In this document: positions 15,987 through 23,888 of the stretch, in pieces
Position numbering within the stretch: the first letter of the stretch is position 1
How the letters are laid out: the number at the start of each line of letters is the position of its first letter
NCBI RefSeq assembly: GCF_037543845.1
Contig: NZ_JBBIFX010000002.1
Location: 682,001-746,000 of the forward strand
DNA length: 64,000 nucleotides
Origin: Gymnodinialimonas ulvae
GTDB lineage: Bacteria; Pseudomonadota; Alphaproteobacteria; Rhodobacterales; Rhodobacteraceae
Reading direction: 5' to 3'
Notes under the pieces: generated by a model
What the model was told of the DNA's origin: nothing
The model's input: only the letters and a program-made list of their open reading frames with translations
Database searches by the model: none
Made by a program: the position numbers and the translations under genes

Positions 15987-17143
15987 GCGACACCCCCCGC
16001 GCCATGCGCCAACCCCTCGGCCTGCGCATCGGCTCCGCCAGCTTCCTCGCTTTCTGGTGCCTGCTGGCCTCCTTCCCGATCGTCTGGATCACCCTGATGA
16101 GCTTCAAGTCACCGGTGGACGCCTTCGCGGCCAACCCGTTCGACGTGATCCTCGGCCCCGCGACCCGTGACCGGGGCAACGGCCTGTCGGCGCTCGACCT
16201 CATCCTCGGCCTCGTCGTCCTGTTCTTCGCGATCAAACTCGCCTTCACATGGCTGCCCCGCCGCGTCACCGACTGGTCGCCCAAGGGCCAGGTCTGGGCC
16301 GGGTGGATCATCGGCGCGATGGCCTATGGCGTGGCCTTCATCTTCGCCTTTTTCCTGATCCTTCCCGCGATCCTGGGCCTCCTGAACCCGATCCTCGGCC
16401 CCCTCGGCACGCCCATCGTGGGCCTGACGACCGAGCATTATCAAACGATCTGGGTCGAACGCGGCTTCTACAACAATTTCGTCAACTCGCTGATCGTCAC
16501 CGGCGGCACCGTCACCATCTCGCTGACCATCGGCACGTTGGCGGGCTACGGCCTTGCGCGGTCGGGCTCCAACATCGCCTTCTGGATCCTGATCGTGGCG
16601 CTGATCTTCCGTGCCCTGCCGCATTCCGTCCTGCTGGCGGGCTATTTGCCGGTCTTCGTGAATTCCGCCGAAATCCTGCGCCCGTGGCTCGGCGAAAACG
16701 CCCCGACGCTCTATGGCCAGCCGCTGGCCGTGATCGCCGTGCTGGTCTCGATCAACCAGCCCTTCACGATCTGGATGCTGCGCTCGTTCTTCCAGAACAT
16801 CCCCAATGAGTTGGACGAGGCCGCCCGCGTCGACGGCTGCACCCATTTTCAGGCGTTCCGCTGGGTCATTATGCCGGTGATGTGGCCGGGCGTCATCACC
16901 ACGGGGCTGTTTTCGTTCCTGTTGGCTTACAACGATTACCTGATCACCGCGTTGCTTCTGGATGGCACAAACCAGACCATGGTTCCCGCCATCGCGGGCT
17001 TCTTCAACCGCGAGACCACCACGACGGATCAGGTCGTCGCGGTCGCCGCCGCCGTCTCGATCATCGCGCCGCTGTTCCTTTTGGTGATGGTGTTCCAGCG
17101 CCAGATTGTGAGCGGGCTGACGGCAGGGGCTGTAAAGGGGTGA
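15983..17143 (+). CDS. ABC transporter permease (MalG type), enlarged N-terminus
   Basis: 386 residues against the usual roughly 280. After the first helix (FLAFWCLLASFPIVWITLMSF) and the SPVDAFAANPFD loop there is an extra stretch, about 50-145. It holds two more hydrophobic segments (LDLILGLVVLFFAIKLAFTW and WIIGAMAYGVAFIFAFFLIL). The normal MalG core then resumes with YNNFVNSLIVTGGTVTISL and the EAA loop DEAARVDGCTHFQAFRWVIMPV. GAGGA precedes the start. No ATP-binding gene accompanies the operon here, so a shared ATPase from elsewhere must energise it. The stop codon lies in the first unit of the 71-bp repeat. Confidence 0.9.
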   Translation: MSDTPRAMRQPLGLRIGSASFLAFWCLLASFPIVWITLMSFKSPVDAFAANPFDVILGPATRDRGNGLSALDLILGLVVLFFAIKLAFTWLPRRVTDWSPKGQVWAGWIIGAMAYGVAFIFAFFLILPAILGLLNPILGPLGTPIVGLTTEHYQTIWVERGFYNNFVNSLIVTGGTVTISLTIGTLAGYGLARSGSNIAFWILIVALIFRALPHSVLLAGYLPVFVNSAEILRPWLGENAPTLYGQPLAVIAVLVSINQPFTIWMLRSFFQNIPNELDEAARVDGCTHFQAFRWVIMPVMWPGVITTGLFSFLLAYNDYLITALLLDGTNQTMVPAIAGFFNRETTTTDQVVAVAAAVSIIAPLFLLVMVFQRQIVSGLTAGAVKG

Positions 17144-17409
17144 ATTGACGGACCCGCGTTTACGCGGGCGAAAGGTCCAGTGGACCTTTCGGTCAATTCA
17201 CGGGCGGAGCCCCGGCTGACGGACCCGCGTTTACGCGGGCGAAAGGTCCAGTGGACCTTTCGGTCAATTCACGGGCGGAGCCCCGGCTGACGGACCCGCG
17301 TTTACGTGGGCGAAAAGTCCAATGGACCTTTCGGTCAATTCACGGGCGGAGCCCCGGGTAGGCTGACCGGGCGCAACGCGCCCGACAAAAGGTCCAGTGG
17401 ACCTTTCAT
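17140..17409. repeat. Three tandem 71-bp palindromic units plus a divergent partial unit
   Basis: Units start at 17146, 17217 and 17288, the first two identical and the third with a few substitutions; a partial fourth follows to 17409. Each unit holds hairpin CCCGCG-TTTA-CGCGGG and hairpin AAAGGTCCA-G-TGGACCTTT. The outer arms GTGAATTGAC (17140-17149) and GTCAATTCAC (17192-17201) close a three-way junction. The partial unit has GGGCGC-AAC-GCGCCC in place of the first stem. The stop codon of the permease (17141-17143) is inside the outer arm. I recall similar AAAGGTCC palindromes as dispersed repeats in Rhodobacteraceae, probably ending transcription or stabilising 3' ends. Confidence 0.85.
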
Positions 17410-17525
17410 CCGCTGGTGTCTGCGATGGATCAGGCTGCGAACATCATGCTTAACGAAACGTTAACAAGATCGCCTTTTCATCACGAAAACAGAAGCTTGA
17501 CCCCCGGTTGCAACCTTGCAACCGC

Positions 17526-18491
17526 TCACCCCAGCACCCGAAAGCTCTCTCCCAGCCACGGCATCTGCTCCTGCCCCGGCTCCCAGAAATGCTGCCCGAT
17601 CAACTCCCGCGCCAGCGCTGCGATCTGCTCCGGAATACCCCCCGACCAATCCGACGTCGCATAAAGCACGATCTGCCGCGCCATCGCCGCGCCCGGCAGC
17701 GGATGCGCGTCGATCCCGCCCGCGAACCGCCCGCCTCGCAGCAGCGACAAAGGCGTCGTGATCGTCCAGCCTTGCCCCGCCGCCACCATCGCGGAGATGG
17801 ATTGATTGCTGTCCATCTCGAACCGCCTGAGCGGCACCGCCCTGCCCCGCGTCAGCCACGCCTCGATCTGCGCCCCCATGATCTGTTCCATATCCCGGCG
17901 CAGCAGCGGCAAATCCGCCAGACCCGCCAAGCCCTGGCTCACATCTGTTCCGCGTGGCACCGCGAGGATATAGGGGTCCTCCAACAACGGCAGCGCGACG
18001 GTCCCGGCAGGCGCCGCGCGCCCGGCCGCCGCGATCACCATGTCCAACTCCCGGCTCCCGATCCGCGCGTTGAGAAGGTGGCTCGGCGCGGTGCGCAGCA
18101 CGAAGGCGCAATGGCTCATCGCATCGGCCAGCCGCGTCGCCAGAAGCGGGGTCACCTCGTTCTCGAAATCCTCGATCACGCCTAGCGACAGCGTCGAAAG
18201 CCCGCTCAGATCCAGCGCCGTGAGGTCGCGCTGCCCCGAGCGTAGCGCCTTCAGCGCCGCCTTCACCTGATCCAGAAATATCCGCCCCGCAGGCGTCAGC
18301 GTCATCGGCCGACGCGACGCATCCACCAGATCCGCGCCCAACGCGGCGCTGAGGTTCTTCATCTGTTGGCTGACGGCGGGCGCGCTCATCCCCAATTCCG
18401 CCGCCGTGGCCGCAACCGATCCGGTGCGTGCCAGGGCCTCGAACACCTCCAGCCCGCGCAGCGTCAGACCTTTGAGAAGCGGCGCCGGCAT
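17526..18491 (-). CDS. LysR-family transcriptional regulator
   Basis: 321 residues. The N-terminal HTH is LRGLEVFEALARTGSVAATAAELGMSAPAVSQQMKNL, in the 10-50 region, and the ligand-binding half starts near 95. It starts 4 bases after the stop of the Ldh-like gene, so the two are co-transcribed. The target operon is not obvious; it could control the Ldh-like gene or the ABC importer upstream. Tat- or Sec-type signals are absent, as expected for a cytoplasmic regulator. Confidence 0.9.
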   Translation of the reverse strand: MPAPLLKGLTLRGLEVFEALARTGSVAATAAELGMSAPAVSQQMKNLSAALGADLVDASRRPMTLTPAGRIFLDQVKAALKALRSGQRDLTALDLSGLSTLSLGVIEDFENEVTPLLATRLADAMSHCAFVLRTAPSHLLNARIGSRELDMVIAAAGRAAPAGTVALPLLEDPYILAVPRGTDVSQGLAGLADLPLLRRDMEQIMGAQIEAWLTRGRAVPLRRFEMDSNQSISAMVAAGQGWTITTPLSLLRGGRFAGGIDAHPLPGAAMARQIVLYATSDWSGGIPEQIAALARELIGQHFWEPGQEQMPWLGESFRVLG

Positions 18492-18495
18492 CGCG

Positions 18496-19218
18496 TCAGG
18501 CGTTCACGATCTGCGCCAGAAGCTCCGGGGCGACTGACACCGCGCCGCGCTTCGGCACCGCACCCGTCTGAGGTAGCGCCTCCAGCAACGCCTCGGCGGC
18601 GGTCATCTCGGGGTTCAGCGCGGCGATCCAGCCTTTGTGTGCCACCGGCCCGTCCAGCGGTGAATCCGCCGCCTCCGGAGCCAGCGACAAGAGCGCCGAG
18701 AGCATGGTTTCGTCTTTCTGGTCCAGCGGCGTGATCCGCTGCGCCGTGGGCCGGATGGCAAAAGCGGTGCCTTCCGGGCGAAGCGACAGGCCGGCCAGAC
18801 CCGAGGTCGCAAGATCCGTCATCGCACCGGCCATCGCACCTGGATCGCTGGCGCGCTTGAGGTGCAGGAGGGCCAGCCCCTCGCTCATCGCCATTTCAAT
18901 CAGCCGGGGCAGGGCGCGCGCCAGGGCAGGGGCGGCAAACCCGTGCGCCGCATCGACGTGCAGCACCGCCGCCGCCGGTGCGCTCACCGTTGGTGCGGTG
19001 TCGACATGGATGCGCCCATACCGCAGCAATCGGATGTCGCGCAAGAGTGCCTCGAACCCGCAATCCGTGTGGCCGGCGGCCTGCGACAGGGCGACATCGC
19101 GTGCGATCAACCGCGCATCCGCGGACGCAACACCCGCCCGCAACAGACAATCCTGTGCGAGCATTTCAAGATCGGACAGGTCATAAAGCTCATCCATGGC
19201 AGAAGTCTTTTCGTCCAT
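18496..19218 (-). CDS. Short Ldh-family (malate/L-lactate dehydrogenase-like) protein
   Basis: 240 residues against about 330-350 for the family. The N-terminus resembles the Ldh fold: LAQDCLLRAGVASADARLIARDVALSQAAGHTDCGFEALLRDIRLL, where the usual helix and the G-x-H-S/T-x-G-like AGHTDCG are visible. The middle keeps HVDAAHGFAAPALARAL and the LLHLKRASD segment. Regions corresponding to much of the NAD-binding and catalytic C-terminal part are shortened, so activity is doubtful. ATG codons at 19218 and 19197 are both possible. It is transcribed just ahead of the LysR gene at 17526. Confidence 0.62.
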   Translation of the reverse strand: MDEKTSAMDELYDLSDLEMLAQDCLLRAGVASADARLIARDVALSQAAGHTDCGFEALLRDIRLLRYGRIHVDTAPTVSAPAAAVLHVDAAHGFAAPALARALPRLIEMAMSEGLALLHLKRASDPGAMAGAMTDLATSGLAGLSLRPEGTAFAIRPTAQRITPLDQKDETMLSALLSLAPEAADSPLDGPVAHKGWIAALNPEMTAAEALLEALPQTGAVPKRGAVSVAPELLAQIVNA

Positions 19219-19280
19219 TGCGCGTCAGGTCAATGGGTCAGAGGGCAACGCGATCCCTCCGGCAGACCTACGCCATGCCT

Positions 19281-20219
19281 CTACCCTTCCAGCACCAGTT
19301 CCGGAAACCGCCGCGCGGTGTCGCGGATCGCCTTTGCCAGACGTTCAAACGCAGGCGTGGAACCGGAGCTTGTGCGCCAAACCAACCCGATGGAACGCGA
19401 GAATTTCCGCCCCCGGAACGGCCGCACGACCACGTCCTGCGCGCGACCCTCGATCTCGGACCGCACGTAGAGCGCTGGCAGGAACGTAAGCCCCATGTCC
19501 ATCGCCACCATCTGCCGCAGCGCGTCCAACGACGTGCCCTCATAGTCGCGGCTCATCTGCGCGCCGGTCTCCACGCACAGCGCCGAAATCTGGTCATGCA
19601 GCGCGTAGTTTGGCGACAGCGACAGGATCGTCTGATCGGCCAGCTCCGGTCCTTCGATGTTGGACGATGCCTCCAGCGGATGATCGACCGGCATCGCCAC
19701 GCCAAGCGGTTCGCGAAACAGCCGCGCGGAGGTCAGGCGCGCACCCGGCACCGGCAATTGCGTCAGGATCAGATCATGCATCCCGTCGTTCAATTCGCGG
19801 ATCAACGATTGGGGCGCGCCCTCACGGATATAAAGGCGCAGATCGGGGTGCGTGCGGTGCAGCTCGCCCACCACATGCGGCATCAGGTAGGGGCCAAGCG
19901 TCGCCGACGTTCCAAGGCGCAACGTGCCGCCCATCCCCGATTGCAGCGTCGCGGACAGATCGACGATCCCTTGCCCGGCATCGTGGATGTCACGCGCGCG
20001 TCCCGCGACCTCGCGCCCGGCCTGCGTCAGGCGCACCGGGCCGCGCCCCCGTTCCACCAGCGTCAGCCCCAATGCATCTTCCAGCGCCTTGATCTGGACC
20101 GACAGCGACGGCTGCGAGATCCCGCACGCCTCTGCCGCTTCGCGGAAATGATGTGTGTCCTGCAGCGCGATCAGGTATCGCAACTGCCGCAAAGTGAATG
20201 GAAGGTTTTGTGTCCGCAC
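19281..20219 (-). CDS. OxyR-like LysR-family regulator lacking the peroxidatic cysteine
   Basis: 312 residues. The HTH at about 9-50 (LRQLRYLIALQDTHHFREAAEACGISQPSLSVQIKAL) closely follows OxyR. In the sensor domain, Cys215 aligns with E. coli Cys208. The position nine residues earlier (E. coli Cys199) is Ala206 in PNYALHDQ. Without that cysteine the classic disulfide switch cannot form, so it is either a non-redox paralogue or senses something else. It stands alone, with an empty 506-base region before the divergent mrp operon. Confidence 0.85.
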   Translation of the reverse strand: MRTQNLPFTLRQLRYLIALQDTHHFREAAEACGISQPSLSVQIKALEDALGLTLVERGRGPVRLTQAGREVAGRARDIHDAGQGIVDLSATLQSGMGGTLRLGTSATLGPYLMPHVVGELHRTHPDLRLYIREGAPQSLIRELNDGMHDLILTQLPVPGARLTSARLFREPLGVAMPVDHPLEASSNIEGPELADQTILSLSPNYALHDQISALCVETGAQMSRDYEGTSLDALRQMVAMDMGLTFLPALYVRSEIEGRAQDVVVRPFRGRKFSRSIGLVWRTSSGSTPAFERLAKAIRDTARRFPELVLEG

Positions 20220-20725
20220 GGGTCTATAGCTTTTTTCTATTGGTTTTATCGGTCATTAGGTATTTTAACTATGACGCTACCGGAATAGGTTAGGGTGCAA
20301 GCATTCGAAATCAATTGCGGTGGGGCACGCTGCCGCATTTGAGGGTGCGCCCGTGAGCCCTGGCAAGTTGTCCCTTCCAGTGTGTACAGACTTCATGGGC
20401 GACCAAGATCGGGCAGCGCACAGAGGCATTTGCCGTCAGTCTCTGAGCGCTGCCCTTTCTGTTTTGTGGCGCCAGAATTGTGGTCAGCTCGGTTCCGCGC
20501 CCGCACTCCCCCCTAATCAATAGCCTTTACCAATCCACAGCGCGATTGTCTTAGTATTGAACTATCGACCTGGATGCCCTATCTGGCATTTCGAAATCGG
20601 CGGTTGCGCAAAAAAGTGCAACATGGTCTGGACCTGAGCGCACGGCGCACCACTTTCAGGCGCAGACCGGCCAATGAGTGATCAATGCCGCCCGCAGACG
20701 GCGGCAACCGGAAGGACGAGACGAC
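20220..20725. other. 506-base region without a recognised gene
   Basis: It separates the OxyR-like gene from the divergent mrp operon. The part next to the regulator (20220-20300) is AT-rich and a natural place for both promoters, but I see no convincing -35/-10 pair. Two overlapping frames of about 68 codons near 20311-20523, one on each strand, have no ribosome site and no recognisable product. Confidence 0.5.
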
Positions 20726-23053
20726 GTGGCAAAAGGCGGCGCGGAGGTGCCACGGCTGGCGGGCGGTCCGGCGGGATGGATATCGGTCCTGATCCCCGCT
20801 GCCCTGTTTGCGTGGTTTGCTCAATTCCTTGGCCCCGTCGCGGCGGGCGAGACCCCTCTGATCGGCTTTGATTGGGTGCCCTCGATGGGCATCCGGATCG
20901 AGATGCTGATCGACGGCCTGTCGCTCACCTTCGCGCTCCTGATCACCGGCATCGGCACGCTGGTCACGCTCTACACTACCTCCTACCTCGGCAAACACCC
21001 GGAATATCCGCGCTTCGTCCTGTATCTGATGGCCTTCATGGTGGGCATGTTGGGCCTCGTTCTGGCCGACAATCTCATAGCCCTGTTCGTCTTCTGGGAG
21101 GTCACGACACTCTCCTCCTACCTGCTCATCGGCTTCACCTCCGACAGCGCCAAATCCCGCCGCTCCGCGCTACAGGCGCTGCTCGTCACCGCCACCGGCG
21201 GCCTTGCGCTTCTTGCGGGCATGATCGTTCTGGGGCAGGCCGCGGGCACCTACTCGCTGGCCGAAATCCGCACCATGGGCGACGCGATCCGCGATCACGC
21301 ACATTACGAGGCGATCCTGGTCCTGTTCCTGGCGGGCGCCTTCACCAAATCCGCGCAATTCCCGTTCCACTTCTGGCTGCCCAACGCCATGGCCGCGCCC
21401 ACGCCGGTCTCCGCCTACCTGCACTCCGCCACGATGGTGAAGGGGGGTATCTACCTGATGGCGCGGATGAACCCGACCCTGGGCGGGACCGAGCCGTGGT
21501 TCTGGGCGCTGGTCATCGCGGGGGGCTTCACCACCGTCTTCGCGTCCTTCCTCGCGATCCGGCAGACCGACATCAAACAGGTGCTGGCCTACACGACCCT
21601 CATGGCCCTCGGCGCGCTCACGCTCTTCATTGGCGCGGGCTCTTCCGATGCGATCAAGGCCGCGATGATCTTCCTCGTCGTGCATTCGCTCTACAAGGCC
21701 GCGCTCTTCCTGATGATCGGCATCGTCGACCATGAAACCGGCACCCGCGAAGCGACCGACCTGCGCGGTCTGGCCCGCAAGATGCCCATCACCTTCATCG
21801 CAGGCGCGCTGGCCGCGATTTCCATGGCGGGCATCCCGCCGTTCTTCGGATTCATCGGCAAGGAATTCCTCTACAAGGCGGGCCTTGAGGCCGATACCGC
21901 GACGCTCTGGATCACCGGCACCATCTTCGCGGCCTCCGTCCTGATGTTCGTCGCCGCCGGTATCTCTGTCGCGCGGCCCTTCCTCGGGCGCCTGCCCGAG
22001 CGGTTCAAGGATGTTCACGAAGGCCCGCTCCCGATGTGGATCGGCCCGTTCCTTCTGGGCGCTCTGTCGCTCTTTTTGGGGATCTATTCCGACATCCCCG
22101 AAATCTGGCTCGTCGGGCCCGCCACCGATGCGGTCTACGGCGCGCCCGTGTCGGTCGACCTCTACCTCTTCCGCGAGGTGAACGAGGCCTTCATCCTGTC
22201 GATGATCACCTTCGCCGTGGGCTTCTTCCTCTACCTCGGCCACGGATGGCTTCGGAAGGTCCTGGCACGGATCATCACCGCCAATCCGATCAAGTTCGAT
22301 CCCGGCTGGGACCGCGTCCTCGACGGCCTCAAGGCCACCGCCGAGTTCCAGACGCGCTACCTGCAATCGGGCGTGCTGACGCGCTACGTGTTCATCATCT
22401 TCGCAACCTTCGCAGTGACCACCGGCTTCACCCTCTGGGCGCAGGATGCGTTGAACTTCCGCCTCGACCTGACTGCCGAGCTTGACGGGCTGCTCTTCAA
22501 ACATTGGGCGGTTCTGTTGTTCATCACCTCGGGCGCGATCCTCACCGCGCTGACTGGCTCGCGCATGACCGCTATTGCGGCCCTTGGCGTCGTTGGCATC
22601 GGCGTCGCGCTGATCTTCATCATGTTCTCCGCCCCCGATGTCGCCATCACGCAGCTTCTGGTCGAAACGCTCGTGGTGGTCCTTGTCGCGGTCGCGATGC
22701 TCAAACTCCCGCATCTCGGCCTGCGCACGTCCGAGCCCAACCGCCCCGTGCACGCCATGCTCTCCATCGCCGTGGGCGTGGTCACGACGCTGGTGCTGGT
22801 CGCCGTTCTGCAAGATGATCTCGACCTGCGCTTGACGGAATATTTCAACGCGACGTCCTATTACGAGGCCTTCGGCTCCAACATCGTCAACGTGATCCTC
22901 GTCGATTTCCGCGCGCTGGATACCTTCGGTGAGATCGCCGTCGTCGTCATCGCCGCACTTTCGGCCTACGCGCTCCTGCGCGGCACCAGATACGGCACCA
23001 TCCGCGAAGACGCCGATACCGCCGCCCCAAGCACCACGGAGGACCGCACATGA
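20726..23053 (+). CDS. mrpA: Mrp Na+/H+ antiporter subunit A
   Basis: 775 residues from the GTG at 20726, which has GGAAGGA 10 bases upstream; an earlier GTG at 20678 has none. The protein is almost all membrane helices. It shows the proton-channel motifs shared with NADH dehydrogenase ND5: FVFWEVTTLSSYLLIGF, QFPFHFWLPNAMAAPTPVSAYLHSATMVKGG, and the later HSLYKAALFL. The C-terminal part (about 590-690) carries the extra MrpA domain (SAPDVAITQLLVETLVVVL). In the group-1 layout the B subunit is a separate gene, as here. The complex exports Na+ in exchange for protons and supports salt and alkali tolerance. Confidence 0.95.
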   Translation: MAKGGAEVPRLAGGPAGWISVLIPAALFAWFAQFLGPVAAGETPLIGFDWVPSMGIRIEMLIDGLSLTFALLITGIGTLVTLYTTSYLGKHPEYPRFVLYLMAFMVGMLGLVLADNLIALFVFWEVTTLSSYLLIGFTSDSAKSRRSALQALLVTATGGLALLAGMIVLGQAAGTYSLAEIRTMGDAIRDHAHYEAILVLFLAGAFTKSAQFPFHFWLPNAMAAPTPVSAYLHSATMVKGGIYLMARMNPTLGGTEPWFWALVIAGGFTTVFASFLAIRQTDIKQVLAYTTLMALGALTLFIGAGSSDAIKAAMIFLVVHSLYKAALFLMIGIVDHETGTREATDLRGLARKMPITFIAGALAAISMAGIPPFFGFIGKEFLYKAGLEADTATLWITGTIFAASVLMFVAAGISVARPFLGRLPERFKDVHEGPLPMWIGPFLLGALSLFLGIYSDIPEIWLVGPATDAVYGAPVSVDLYLFREVNEAFILSMITFAVGFFLYLGHGWLRKVLARIITANPIKFDPGWDRVLDGLKATAEFQTRYLQSGVLTRYVFIIFATFAVTTGFTLWAQDALNFRLDLTAELDGLLFKHWAVLLFITSGAILTALTGSRMTAIAALGVVGIGVALIFIMFSAPDVAITQLLVETLVVVLVAVAMLKLPHLGLRTSEPNRPVHAMLSIAVGVVTTLVLVAVLQDDLDLRLTEYFNATSYYEAFGSNIVNVILVDFRALDTFGEIAVVVIAALSAYALLRGTRYGTIREDADTAAPSTTEDRT

Positions 23054-23472
23054 TGAACTCCATCATCCTCAACGCGGCCACGCGGCTTCTGGTGGCGCTT
23101 CTGCTGCTGTTCTCCGTCTACATGCTCCTGCGCGGCCACAACCTGCCCGGCGGCGGCTTCATCGGCGGGTTGATCGGCTCCACGGGCTTTATCCTTTATG
23201 CCATCGCGCTTGGCCCCGAGGCCTGCCGCAAGGCCCTCAACTTCGAGCCGCAGAACATCGCCATGATCGGCCTCGGCATCTCGCTCGGCGCCGGCATTTA
23301 CCCGGTGTTCTTCGATGATGCCTTCTTCACCGGCCAATGGTGGTTCATCGGCGACCGCGCGACCGGCGATTACCTCCCGATATCCTCGGTGCTGTTCTTC
23401 GATATCGGCGTCTACCTCGTCGTCTTCGGCTCCATCCTGACCCTCGTTCTCGCGCTGGAGGAGGAAGTCTGA
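23050..23472 (+). CDS. mrpB: Mrp antiporter subunit B
   Basis: 140 residues with four membrane helices. The family landmark is RGHNLPGGGFIGGLIGSTGFILYAIA at 27-53. The start overlaps the mrpA stop by ATGA (23050-23053). The subunit has no known catalytic role but is needed for the assembled antiporter. LEEEV at the C-terminus is followed immediately by mrpC (TGATG overlap). Confidence 0.93.
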   Translation: MMNSIILNAATRLLVALLLLFSVYMLLRGHNLPGGGFIGGLIGSTGFILYAIALGPEACRKALNFEPQNIAMIGLGISLGAGIYPVFFDDAFFTGQWWFIGDRATGDYLPISSVLFFDIGVYLVVFGSILTLVLALEEEV

Positions 23473-23888
23473 TGGAACTGCTTGTCGCGATCATGGTCGG
23501 CGTTCTCGTCGCCGCCGCCGTTCACCTGATGCTGGCGCGCAATGTCCTGCGTTTCCTCTTCGGCCTCGTCCTTATCTCCAACGCCGCGAACCTGACGATC
23601 TTCGTCGGCGGTCGCCTGACCCCGGAAAGCCCGCCGCTGATCCCCGATGGCGCCACCGCGCCCGCTGCCGATGTCGCCAACGCCCTGCCACAGGCGCTGG
23701 TGCTGACCGCGATCGTGATCGGCTTCGGCCTCTTCGCCTTCGCCCTCACACTGGTCTACCGCACCTACCAGAACCTCGGCACGCTCAACTCCGACGAGAT
23801 GCGCCTGGCCGAACCGCCCGAGGCCAAGGCAGACGCCGCCAAACAGGTCGCCGAAAAGCAATATATCGCGCGGGACACCCAATCATGA
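23472..23888 (+). CDS. mrpC: Mrp antiporter subunit C
   Basis: 138 residues from the ATG at 23472, which overlaps the mrpB stop. It is a three-helix NuoK-like protein: MELLVAIMVGVLVAAAVHLML, FLFGLVLISNAANLTIFVGG, and LPQALVLTAIVIGFGLFAFALTLVY. The loop SPPLIPDGATAPAADVANALPQALVLTAIVIG is characteristic of MrpC/MnhC. The soluble tail of about 35 residues is longer than in some relatives. It overlaps mrpD by ATGA. Confidence 0.93.
   Translation: MELLVAIMVGVLVAAAVHLMLARNVLRFLFGLVLISNAANLTIFVGGRLTPESPPLIPDGATAPAADVANALPQALVLTAIVIGFGLFAFALTLVYRTYQNLGTLNSDEMRLAEPPEAKADAAKQVAEKQYIARDTQS

Noticed and set aside
17140..17409. Tandem repeats as a CRISPR array
   Set aside because: Units are contiguous without unique spacers, are internally palindromic, and no cas gene is nearby.
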